Assembly (NCBI GenBank): GCA_022376515.1
Contig: WTXI01000519.1
Location: 1 to 20,019 of the forward strand
Origin: Lactifluus volemus
Taxonomy: Eukaryota > Basidiomycota > Agaricomycetes > Russulales > Russulaceae
Length of the DNA: 20,019 nucleotides
Direction: 5' to 3'
The stretch's first letter is position 1; each line of letters begins with the position of its first letter. Positions 1-9,607 of the stretch are shown piece by piece. The position numbers were made by a program, and so were the translations under genes. The notes beneath the pieces were generated by a model, which was not told where the DNA came from, searched no databases, and worked only from the letters and a program-made list of their open reading frames with translations.

Positions 1-1030
1 TAAACGGACCTGCTGTGACCTCTCCTGTTGCGGCATCCCACACACAAATTGTGCAATCTGCAGAGGCAGAGGCAATCCGTTTCCCGTCCGGTGAGAGCGC
101 AACAAAAAGATCGACTGGGTATGTCCAGTAAACGAACCCACTGCTTCTCCTTTTCTAGCATCCCACACACAAACCATGTGATCTTGCGAGGCCGAGGCAA
201 TGCGCTGCCCGTCTGGCGACAGTGCAACAGAAAATATGGAATCGGTATGTCCAGTAAATGGGCCTGCCACGATCTGGCCTGTTGCGGAATCCCACACGAA
301 AATCTTGCGATCGAGCGAGGCCGAGGTGATTCGTTGACCGTCCGGCGAGAATGCAATAGAGGAGATAGCACCGGTGTGTCCAGTGAACGGGTCGGCTACG
401 ACCTGTCCTGTTGCGGAATCCCACACACGAATCGTGCGATCGTCTGAGGCCGAAGCAACGTGCTTACCATCCGGTGAGAACGCAACACACCTAACCCGGT
501 CGGTGTGTCCAGTAAACGGGCCCGCTACTACATCTCCGGTTGCAGCATCCCACATCCGAATAGTGCAATCGCCAGAGGCAGAGGCGATGCATTGACCGTC
601 TGGTGAGAATGTAACATAGTAGACCTCGTCGATGTGTCCAATAAATGGGCGCACAACGACCTCTCCGGTTGCGGCATCCCAAACACGAATTGTGTGATCG
701 TCCGAGGCCGAGGCGATGTGTTGCCCGTCCGGCGAAAATGCAACACATCTAACCCACCTCGTGTGTCCATTAAATGGGCCCGCTACGACCTCTCCCGTTG
801 CGGCATCCCACACCCGAATCATGCAGTCCCCCGAGCCCGACGCAATGCGTTGTCCGTCAGGCGAGAATGCGACGGAGAAGATGGCTTTGGTGTGTCCGGA
901 AAACGGTCCCGCTACAATTTCCCCCGTCGTAGCATCCCACACCCGAATCGTGCAATCTTCCGAGGATGATGCAATGCGCCGTCCATGTGACGAGAATACA
1001 ACGGAGGTGACGGGTCCATCGTGTGCTTTA
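1..1030 (-). repeat. WD40 repeat array of NLR copy 1 (eight repeats in the window)
   Basis: About 129-bp units, each coding for a 42-43 residue WD40 blade, run to the left edge. Each unit contains [16 protein letters not shown], DxTIRVWD and ATG motifs. On the plus strand they appear as recurring blocks such as gcatccca at about 34, 546, 674, 803 and 932. The seven repeats nearest the NACHT are in frame. The eighth is broken by a missing base at 103-109, where the other units read caacagaaaag and this one reads caacaaaaag. Confidence 0.9.
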
Positions 1031-4000
1031 ATAGTCATTTCTAATGCTGGCCAATCAGCCAACCGTCCGCGTTTCAAAGACAGTGTGTGAGGGAATAGGT
1101 GAAGGTGGTGGTTTACGATGCGGGAAGAGGATGGTGCGAAAGGAAGAGCTGATATGTATATATGCGGGATGCTCCTTGCTATTGCCATCCCGAAATACCG
1201 CACAAACGAGAACGCATCATTCGCTAATCCCAACAGGTTGTCAACCTCTGATTGGAATGATCGCTGTAATTGTACACAATAGTTACTACATGTCGTTTAA
1301 CATGATAAGAGCTGCCTACCTTCTGCTGATCAGACTGTAACCATGTGCCCAGAGATGCCAATGCTCGGGATGCAGAACCGACACTGTTCTTGATGCTAAG
1401 CACTTCCAGCCAGAAAAGAAACCTTGTCTCGAGCAGAGATCGAAGTTTTGGAAACAGGTCCTGTTCAATACCAAGACGTTCTAGATGATCGCCCCAAAAG
1501 AGGCACGCATACAATAGAGCAGGTGGAATATATTCTGAAATTCGAGATTCAAGGTCTGAGAGATCCCTGTTCGCGATATATGACGACTCCAATTTGCAAA
1601 TGTTGAATTTCAGCTCATTGAGCATTAATCCAATACAGGAAAATGCTAGCTGACGGTGAGCCTTGCCAAGGTCAATGTGGAACATCCCACTCTTCTCATC
1701 GGCCAGGAAATCACGGAAGGAGGTGTGAAGAGGGACAATCGGGAGGGTATCGTCGGATGAAGTCACATTACTGAGCAGTGAGCCAAGGTGTCGGAGCATT
1801 TCAACAACGCATTCCGAATCCTCGGGGTCGGGGTCCTCGGGGTCACCCTTGGGCGCATGTCGTCGCAGAGCAGTCAAAGAGCGGATGGAAAGTGGAGCGA
1901 GAGCAGCAAAAAGCTGCCCCATGACGGAACGAAATAGGGTCTGTGCTGCAACAGGTTTGAAGTATCCTTCCAGAACTTCTCCATATAGCTGGTCCAAAGG
2001 ATCTTGCCCATCACGACCTCGAGAGTGCCCTAACAGACGCTCTATCACTTGTTTCTTGCTAAACCCAAAGCTAGGAGGAGGATTGTTTATTAGCCCGGAA
2101 GCAACGGCTGCCCACTGAAACAATCCTTCCGCTGCCTTTGCCAGTTTGACACCATGTCGTTCGAACAGGTTCAGAGGGAGTTCGTTCCGGAGATAAAGGC
2201 CAATATCTTGTTCCGTCTTCGCGGCCAGCTTGTGATCATCCATATAGAGGGTGCGCACGGATAACGCGTTACCGAACACACGTTCAATACCCCTCTCTGG
2301 CCTCGAGGTGATGAAGATGCGGAAACTTGATGGCAACTCGAAGAGATGTTCAGCAAGGAATTTGTGAATTCCGCTTTGGCCGATTGCGTCGCCACTCTCA
2401 TCCAACGCATCCACCACGATAAGGATTGAATCGTCAAGCTGAACGTTCTTGACTGGCTCAAGGAGGAGCCGTTCGAAGAGTGTGCGATAGTGTCGGGTGC
2501 TACAAAGAGATGGATCATTCTTGAGTACCCTTCCGAGGGCGAGTTTAAAATCAGGATAGCGATTGGAGAGGTCGCGAGCAAGTGTCGTGAACAGCTGGTG
2601 AGCCTCGTCTTTGGAGCCCTCCTTTCGTAGAAAGGCGAAATAAGAGCCGAGATGCTTGTTCTCGAGCCTCCGAGCGACTTCATGTGCAATCGAAGACTTT
2701 CCTGTCCCGGCCTGGCCGAGGAGCACGAGCCCACGTTGAGATTCTCGATTCTCGACCCAGTTCATGATATGGCCCAAGAAATCTTCTCGTGTGCCCGGAA
2801 GACAGCGCCTGTCATCGCCAAATCGCCAGCCTCCTTTATAAGGCAATTCTCTGATTTTTGCGTCCAATTCTTTGTGCCCCCCGTCAGGAAAATTATACAA
2901 TCGTACTATCGTTAGGACTACGCACCAGCTTCTAGCACAGCAATCCCAGTGACGACGGCAGTACGCGCGAGGAAATTGTCTCGTAGTCGAGCGAGGTTTG
3001 TGCGGTACTCATCAATTCTCGCATCAACTTGCCTCACCACATTCTTCAAAGTCCGTTTTGCTGAAAATCAACTGTTTAGGATGAATCACCAATAAGAGAG
3101 GCCAAGACGACTTACCGACTTGCACATTCTCCGCATACGATATGATAAATTTCGCACATTCCGAGACACACTCCAGCATCTCATCCAGAATTTTGGCCTG
3201 AGTAGATGTGGGTTCCATGTTCTTCAACACGTCCGCCTCCTTTGCAAATTCGAATGTATCCTGTATCGCCTTGAGTAGTATTTGGACGTTGCCATCACGC
3301 TGAAGCTGGAGTAGCAAAGTCTGGCGATACATGAAATCCATTGAACGTTCCATGTCCTCCGACAAGGCATGGGGACGCACCTCGGGAATCTTTGAGAGCA
3401 GAGTCCATGCCAACTGTGCATGGGGGAGCAACTGAAGCGCGAAACCTTGCTTAGCAGAGCAAATGATGCGCAAAGTCGATGTGAGACATACCCCTGCCAC
3501 TGGACCGATAGCGTCGAGTACTTGCTTGATAACATTCATGGCACCCTTCCATGCCATCATCGAATCCATAGCTTTCATTGCTTCCTCGGCACGATCGAGA
3601 GTACGTGACATCTCCACCTGGCCGTCTGGTACTGGTCCAACAGGAGTATTGCCCCCGGTGGGAAGGTCACCAGGACGTGCACTGCCTTCTTCAGCGCCAG
3701 GATTGTCCAGTGCTGTCGTCGTAGGACTTGGGGTATTGGCTGCCACATTTAGAAGGTTCGTGGACACGGTGATACTCAAGAGGAGTGTGGCCGGCTCTCG
3801 TAAGTGTCTACCATGTCCATCAGAAGTGCTGAAAACTATCTCAAGATCTAGATGTAGGACCCTCAGCGCATGAGTAACAATTCGAAGACATAGACGAACC
3901 AGGTTGGGCTTCACAGGTGATCTCCTCCCTTCCGATAAGGATGTCTGTCCGCATGGTCCTCTTCGCATAAAGCGATACTGTAATATGGGAGAGTGGTTGT

Positions 4001-4500
4001 AAACCGCTGCAAGTGTCTCAGTTGGGCCGAGGAAGAAAAGAACGACAGTGCTCACGATGCATCTAATCTTTCATTCCATTCCACGTGCTGCGCGACGCTC
4101 TGCCTCGATCGTGTCTGCCATGTATTCTTCCCGTTAGTCACTGTGACATAAAACTGTCTCTCCTTCCCCTGGAGGACTTTAAGACGAGGAAGATTGTGTG
4201 CCCTGAGGACTGACAAGATGGAGAGATTTAGTACTTATCAAGGTAGAAATACTGAGATAGGTACCAGTGACCTCGAGCTGGAGTATGCTTGATTGTATTC
4301 CGCTGGCCTGAGAGGTGATCGCGCTAATTACAAGACAATCATCTGAGTAAATACTAGTATCGAAATTGAAGATGAAGTGAGTGATGTACCCGATCCGGGA
4401 CTTTTCCAGTGGAGGATCTGGGCTATAGTAATGGTTAACGAGAACATCGGGATCGGGTGTGAAGGACGTTGGCGTACGAATTTAGTTGTGGATGGGCCAT
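1..4500 (-). CDS. C2-NACHT-WD40 NLR (STAND) protein, copy 1; 3' end off the window; frameshifted
   Basis: A predicted intracellular fungal NLR: a signal-transducing ATPase with a WD40 ligand-sensing end. I read exons 4478-4500 (ATG), 4265-4323, 4056-4209, 3915-4006, 3492-3847, 3381-3431, 3116-3320, 2926-3060, 1320-2869 and 1-1263; all introns are GT-AG and all phases agree. Residues about 15-140 resemble a C2 domain ([39 protein letters not shown]). A helical N-domain follows ([16 protein letters not shown]). The NACHT has Walker A GQAGTGKS (about 410-417), Walker B ILIVVDALDE and the sensor ITSRP. WD40 repeats start near residue 955. The 1-nt deletion at 103-109 in repeat 8 throws the rest out of frame, so this may be a pseudogene or hold a sequencing error. 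It is divergent from gene X and almost colinear with copy 2. The family call is strong; the exact splicing is inference. Confidence 0.85.
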
Positions 4501-5373
4501 CATAGACTAAGGTGAGAAGTTGAGACAAGCACTGGCACCACTGCCGCATGTTCAGGCTGCTGCTGACAGCCCTGACGCGGACGGCGCTTCATCGCTGGGG
4601 ACAAACAACAAACAACGGCACTCCTCATTGGACTTTTCGCGCTTCGTGCGCTTCCTCGTGGCTATTGTGCAAAGGCGAGTGAGCGAGTGAGGAACGCCTC
4701 TCTTCCCTCGCACTCTTATTTAAAGCCTCGATACACAGAGCGGCGTTTTACTAGCCGTACGATACCACATCGCTACTCTCGATGACCTCGATAATATCTT
4801 GTGATTACTGCTTCGGCTCTCCGCATACCACATCGAAGTGCTCCCCCTCTTAGAGCGGGGCCGTCAGCGGCGTGGTACTTCAGCTTTTGCATACCCCACG
4901 TCCTGAAACGAGCTCGATTCAGTGGCTCTCACTACTCGCAGGGGCAGCGCTCATTGGCCAGCCCCGACGCGTCATACCTACGCAGCCGCGTACTGCAGTA
5001 TCATCTATAGGAGTGTCATGCTACCTATTTTGAGCGCGGGACAGGGAATGTGATCCTGTAAGGTGAAAGCCATCGTCATAACCTCAATAAGGTACTTTCA
5101 CGTCACGGTGGAACCATTTCCTGGTTACCCGCGTCATTCCCAAGATCTACACCCGCGAGTTGGACCGGTGTGACACCGGACTGGCTTACATGTCCAGCTA
5201 CATGCTATCATTACACTTACCCATAGGGGTCGGGACAACCCTTATGCATTATGAGATAGTTGACTGTACCTAGCTCTTATCGACACCACACTAATCGCAC
5301 TCTCAAACACCCTGTGTAAGCATTAGCACCCCATTCTCTGAGCGAAGTTAACCGTACATCCACACAGACAACA
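4501..5373. promoter_or_regulatory. Divergent intergenic region between NLR copy 1 and gene X
   Basis: These 873 bp separate two start codons facing away from each other. The first 120 bp match the upstream region of NLR copy 2. About 4621-5130 has no second copy in the window. About 5131-5373 matches the upstream region of the second gene X copy. A TATA-like TATTTAAA lies at 4717-4724; because it is nearly palindromic it could serve either side, and its distance from the gene X ATG (650 bp) leaves its use uncertain. I see no convincing protein-coding exon here. Confidence 0.5.
5131..5373 (+). repeat. Gene X upstream region, first copy
   Basis: From about 5131 (gcgtcatt, then aagatctacacccgcgag) to the ATG, this block matches 19748-20005. 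Shared stretches include cccataggggtcgg, acaaccctta, tacctagctcttatcgacac and gcgaagttaaccgtacatc. Small indels separate the copies, as expected for a duplicated promoter and 5' leader. The final cacacagacaacaATGG gives a favourable start context with A at -3. Confidence 0.75.
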
Positions 5374-7454
5374 ATGGCTTCTCTCGCCGCCAACATCCCT
5401 CCTGCTCAGGCTACCGTGACCCCGCCTGACCAGAGCCACACCATCGTGCTTCGCAGCTCGTACCAGCGCGACGACTGGCGCCGCTTGCAGCTCAACGATG
5501 CTGTCGAAGACGCCCTCTCAAAGATCCTCAGGTTCGGCTTCGACATCGACCGCGTTAAGGTCGAGCCTGCTACCGCCCAAACCCTTTGCGATCAGATCCT
5601 CGCTTGGGCCAAGCACATTGCCGGCGAGATTCCTGGCTACACCAATTGGCAGGAGATCTACGACTTCACATTCGACGCCCTCTATGTCGCCGACGCGGTC
5701 CCTAGCAGTGATGACACTCCCATTGGCACCGAGGCAGATCTCGTCGCCGAGCTCCAAGACGTCGAGTTAGAGCGTGACTACGCCTTGCAGAGCAAGGCAA
5801 TCGAGAAGGAACACCTCGCTGACCACGCTCTCTCTCTCGGCAAGGCGCGTACCCGCCAGAAAATCCTCGACAAGATTGCCGCCCCCTATTCCGCTGCCAA
5901 TCCCATGCCCCCTGCCCTCGCCCTTCTCTTCCGCAAGATCCGCTACACCTACAAGCTGCGCGAATGTCTTCTCGGTCAGGTCGGCTACTACAAGGGCTCG
6001 CTCGAGCTTGCCGCTGACATGGACGACGACTTCGAGTACCACATGTACTTGATCCAGATGCAGCTGCGCCGCCCAGATCGCCTCCACAAATTCAAGGCTC
6101 CCAAGGCGATGGCCTACTACACCAGCAACGTGACCAGCCTCCTCCCCTGGAACAATCAGTTCACCTTCTCCTACTGCTATGACGAGCTCGGACCGCAGCA
6201 GATGCCCATTTTCGGGATCAACTATATCGAGCGCAAGCTCGTCGAAGTCCTCCGCCTCGATGCAGACGGGAAGAAGTGGAGGGGTCTTTGCACTCTGTTG
6301 GATTGGGACCCGCAGGATCCTGCTCGTGCCGTGGAGCTCAATCGCATCAAGACCGGATTCGTGTCCGCTGAAACAGCAGGTAAGCCTTCTTGCTTTCGCT
6401 CTCCTTCCCTAACTTCATCGGTCTAATCACATTCACAGCTGGCACAGGTCTTCCGGGTGCTACTGGCCATTTCCTCGATGGCAATCTCACTCTTAGCGAC
6501 TGCGGCTTCCGCGTGCTCACCCTTCCCCGCATCATCAAGATCACGAGCTGCGACGAGACCAAGCGGAAGGCATTCTACACGCTCTTTCTCGGCCTCACCT
6601 GGTCCGACAGGCCTCTCAGCAAGGAAGAGAACCCATTCGCCAAGGAATACCAGGCGCGCACGAAGAGATCGCTCAGGGAAGGCACCGCCATCGAGTATGA
6701 TCTCGCCCACCTCAAGGATAACGATTTCAAGGACCCCAGGATCGCTGCCTCCCGCCCTGTCCTCCTCACTCTTAATCTCGTGCACTTCTATCCGCAGGTC
6801 ATCAGCCGCAAGGCCAACTTCATCCTCACCCCGGAGACGACCGGCGCCGACTATCGCCGCAAGCTGCAACGCCTGAGCGAAGCTCAATTGGACGAACTCT
6901 TCAGCAACATTGCTGCCTATCCCCGCACCGCCAGCTTCGCTGACAAGGTCAACGCCGTCGTCAATCAAGCCATTGAAGCTGCCCTGGACTGGCAGAACCG
7001 GGCGGTTGAAAACCACCGTCCCATCTACACCGGCACCAGCGGTCATATGCTCAGTTATTCTCGTATCTTCCTCAGCAACATCGATCCGCAGGGCTGCACC
7101 AACGCCAACCACCCCACCCTCGAGCAGCTTCGCCTCACCTTGCTCGCTGCCTTGATCGGGTTCAATAGGCTCCACACGTACGACGAGTGCATGGTCGCTT
7201 CCCACGGATTGACCCACGGGGACGTCACGCTCGAATATACGGATCGTGTCGGCTACCGTGACATCATCAACTCCACCGACTCGTTCATCCGCAACAAGGT
7301 TGGCAAGCCATTGCTCGGGGCGATGATCGCGATTGGCAAGCAGTTCATTGCGAACTTCGAAAAGCATCAAGCCTCTCTCGAGCCTCCCCTGCCCCACCCA
7401 GGCCCTCTCGTTGCGCAATGGTTCAACGACACGACCGGCCATATCTTCATATAG
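5374..7454 (+). CDS. Gene X: unrecognised 673-residue protein, one intron
   Basis: I do not recognise this protein and assign no function. Exon 1 is 5374-6379 and exon 2 is 6439-7454. They are joined by a 59-nt phase-1 intron (gtaagc...attcacag) whose removal links VSAETA to AGTGLPGATG in one open frame of 2022 nt including the stop. No signal peptide or membrane segment is evident. Residues about 128-170 are charged and helix-prone (ELERDYALQSKAIEKEHL). Aromatic-rich stretches occur near KAMAYYTSNVTSLLPWNNQF and ASHGLTHGDVTLEYTDRVGY. Codon use favours C-ending codons (GCC, CTC, ATC, ACC), unlike the adjacent NLRs, which suggests good expression or a different history. It is divergent from NLR copy 1, and the start of a second copy lies at 20006. 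That the frame is a real gene is well supported by the intron and codon bias. Confidence 0.85.
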
Positions 7455-7679
7455 GCAGAGTAGAATGACGGTGATCCAGCAGAACTTGGATGAAACATGC
7501 GATAGTAGTTTTCTCATTCTTGAAATTCTTCCAAGTTTTACGATTTGTTGATACGGTGGTGCCACCCACTTAACTTAGCTGTAAGTTGATTACGTGCTCA
7601 AGTGTGAGAACTTTTACTGGAATTAGTTAACTAACTGAAATAACTTTTTTAAGGGGGTCTACCGAGGTCGTCATTCTTC
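7455..7679. other. Gene X 3' flank
   Basis: AT-rich stretch between the gene X stop and the break in the COG3 copy. It probably holds the gene X 3' UTR. I see no gene. Confidence 0.4.
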
Positions 7680-9068
7680 TCGTCATTCTCTTCAATCTCG
7701 TCGTCCAGTGGCTGATCGAACACCATCAGCGCTTGCAGCACAGTGCAAACTTCGCAGAGGACAGTTAACCGAGGCTCGTGTAGGATGCGGCGGGGGCGCA
7801 GGTCGTCGTAGAGGTAATCACAAAGTGTTTCCAAATACTGGCTGTTGGCGAGTGATCCAGTCAGTTGGCATAAAAACAAGCATACACGGTACGCACTAGA
7901 GTTCCTGCTTCCCGAAACGCCCGGTACAGGTCAAATCCTTCAGTGCAGACCTGCTTCAGGTAGCTACACCCGGCGCGTTTCTATAACGCGTTCATGATAT
8001 GACTGAGGATATGATGCAAAAAGGCGTACCAATTCCACGAGTTCCGTCCTCGTAGGGTCCAGACCGCGCTGCTCAGTAAGGCGTGAAACCAGGGGGTTCT
8101 TTTGTGCGCCAAAGTACGCCGCGTGGCACTCCGAGAGCAGAGTTCCCAGCTCCTCAGGGGGTGAGTGGGCACGGCGCTCAAGAGGAGGCGCAAGCTGGCC
8201 AGTGAAATGTGTGTAAAGAAGATGCATTTGTGCGGTGTCAGAGACATCCTGTAAACAGATCAGTGTTTAGAAAAGGTGGTGATATATCCATCGCAGAGAA
8301 AGGCACCTGCTCGAAGAGTCGCCGCGAGACATCCTGGGTGAGTGCACGGAGAGATCCAACAAAATACATTTTGATGAGCGTCATTACACCGTGACGGGTC
8401 ATACATTGCTGGAAGTGTAGTCTGGGGAACGAGCGACTCGCCAGGGTGATTGAGGAGCCGCGTCGCATACTCCGGTTCCTGAAAGAATTCCAAGGTCGTC
8501 TCGATGGCCACCAGTTGATCCTGTAAACGACGACGCAACCGTCAAGCTCCTCTACACGTCCGAGAGATGTGCGAGTGAGTGAGGCGATACGCACCTGCTC
8601 GTCCAACAACTTTTGGCTCGCGTCCTGCAGACATTTTTCGCCCTCCTCCACGCTCTTCTATTCAACCAACATACTCGCAATTTGTGTATCGACCTGGTCG
8701 ATCCGGCTGAGAAGCCTGCCGCAAGTGTCGAGATGTTCGGAGAGGCGCAAAAGATGGTGTCGGAAGTGAACCTCCTGGCTATGCGCCACTGAGCGGTCTA
8801 TCAGCACGAACCAGTCGTAAGATTGTTGTGGAGCTCGGACTGGCAACGGCCGGTTTACGCGAGTCCGGCGTGGGAGGACGGGAAGCTGAACGAAGCCTAG
8901 GGGAGTTAATGGACGGGAAAGACTGCCAGCTGTAATGACACTGAGCTTCAAGGGATAAACGGGGGAACATAGAAAAGGACTGACTCTGACTGTGGATAAT
9001 GGTAGAGAGTGTCTCGGCTCAACAGCAGCGTTGATGGCTGCCATGCTTTGCAGCTTTGGTCTCAGCAT
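7680..9068 (-). pseudogene. COG3: COG3-like pseudogene, truncated copy 1 (N-terminal half)
   Basis: Remains of COG3/Sec34, a subunit of the Golgi tethering complex that serves retrograde vesicle traffic. Reading from high to low coordinates, the family's segments appear in order: SYDWFVLIDRSVAHSQE (about 8775-8830), RIDQVDTQIASML, EELDGCVVV, ATRLLNHPGESLV, QQCMTR, MTLIKMYFVGSLRALTQD (about 8330-8385), PEELGTLLSECHAAYF, GLDPTRTELVELV, LETLCDYLYDDLRPR and HEPRLTVLCEVCTVLQALMV. The frame is broken repeatedly: a TAG at 8658-8660 sits where copy 2 has Trp, and a deletion removes the segment between ESLV and QQCMTR. Homology to copy 2 ends near 7680, so the whole C-terminal half is absent. The upstream limit at 9068 is only the longest open frame and the true start is unknown. 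It lies tail to tail with gene X. Confidence 0.82.
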
Positions 9069-9109
9069 CTCCTACTGGTACCTTGGCTTCCTTTTTCTTG
9101 TCCTTGCAG

Positions 9110-9607
9110 ATTCGGCAATTTCTATTGGTCCGGATCTGTTTTCTGATTGGTTGATATACAGGACATGTGACTCTATTTTGATGTTAGAAATTCATTATGA
9201 TATCTCTTTCTGAATTGAGAAAATTGGAGATTTTGCTCTCTGTGTGCCATGTGTTGTACAGTACTGTGTTGAAATCCGTCTTCTGGCATTTTGATTTTCC
9301 CCTTTTGTTTCCCCCTTCACGTGTGAGCTCGTATTTCCCCTCGTTTTCGATTCCGCATCTCTTTTTTTTTTTTTGAATTAGGGTTTAGAGTCCCCGCGTG
9401 TATTGCGACAAGACTAAGTTACACTGTACAAGATATCACTACGATGGATAAATGTAAGGAAACGATAAATGGAGGATGAATAGCAGGGTTGTGAGAAAAA
9501 GATTCCGCGTCTCTATGCGAATACCTCCCAGTGACCTAATATTGAAAACACCACTCTACTGGATCCTTAGACAGACTCGCTGGCACTAGCCGAATTCTAA
9601 CCATACA
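9110..9607. other. AT-rich spacer without a recognised gene
   Basis: Homology between the two COG3 copies ends near 9110. From there to the NLR copy 2 stop codon the sequence is AT-rich, with a 12-T run at about 9362-9373, and contains no frame I can support. It probably includes the 3' UTR and terminator of NLR copy 2. Confidence 0.4.

Larger units (their letters stand above)
1..4620. repeat. Segmental duplication, left copy (pairs with about 10728-15350)
   Basis: Position 1 pairs with 10728 and the NLR ATG at 4500 pairs with 15226, so the offset stays between 10726 and 10729 across 4.5 kb. All complete coding exons have the same length in both copies. The few length differences fall in introns (55 v 53, 60 v 61 and 154 v 153 nt), except for the deletion in WD40 repeat 8. 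Similarity extends about 120 bp upstream of the ATG and stops near 4620, just after the shared acaaacaacaaacaacgg. Confidence 0.9.

Noticed and set aside
1..1030. Regularly spaced repeats as a CRISPR array
   Set aside because: The units are contiguous coding WD40 blades with no spacers, in a eukaryotic gene.
2906..2925. A 20-nt intron (GTGCGT...ATAG) before the NACHT exon in copy 1
   Set aside because: Too short, and the acceptor is absent in copy 2. The 56-nt intron 2870-2925 exists in both copies and keeps phase.
4060..4062. ATG at 4062 (and its equivalent in copy 2) as the NLR start
   Set aside because: It is out of phase with the C2 reading, which continues upstream through well-formed introns to an ATG at 4500 and 15226.
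6423..7565. Long antisense open frame (380 codons) opposite gene X exon 2
   Set aside because: It mirrors the strong C-ending codon bias of gene X on the other strand, whose intron and codon use show which strand is coding.
9362..9398. T-run followed by ttagggtttag, resembling telomeric repeats
   Set aside because: Only one or two imperfect units; not a telomere tract.
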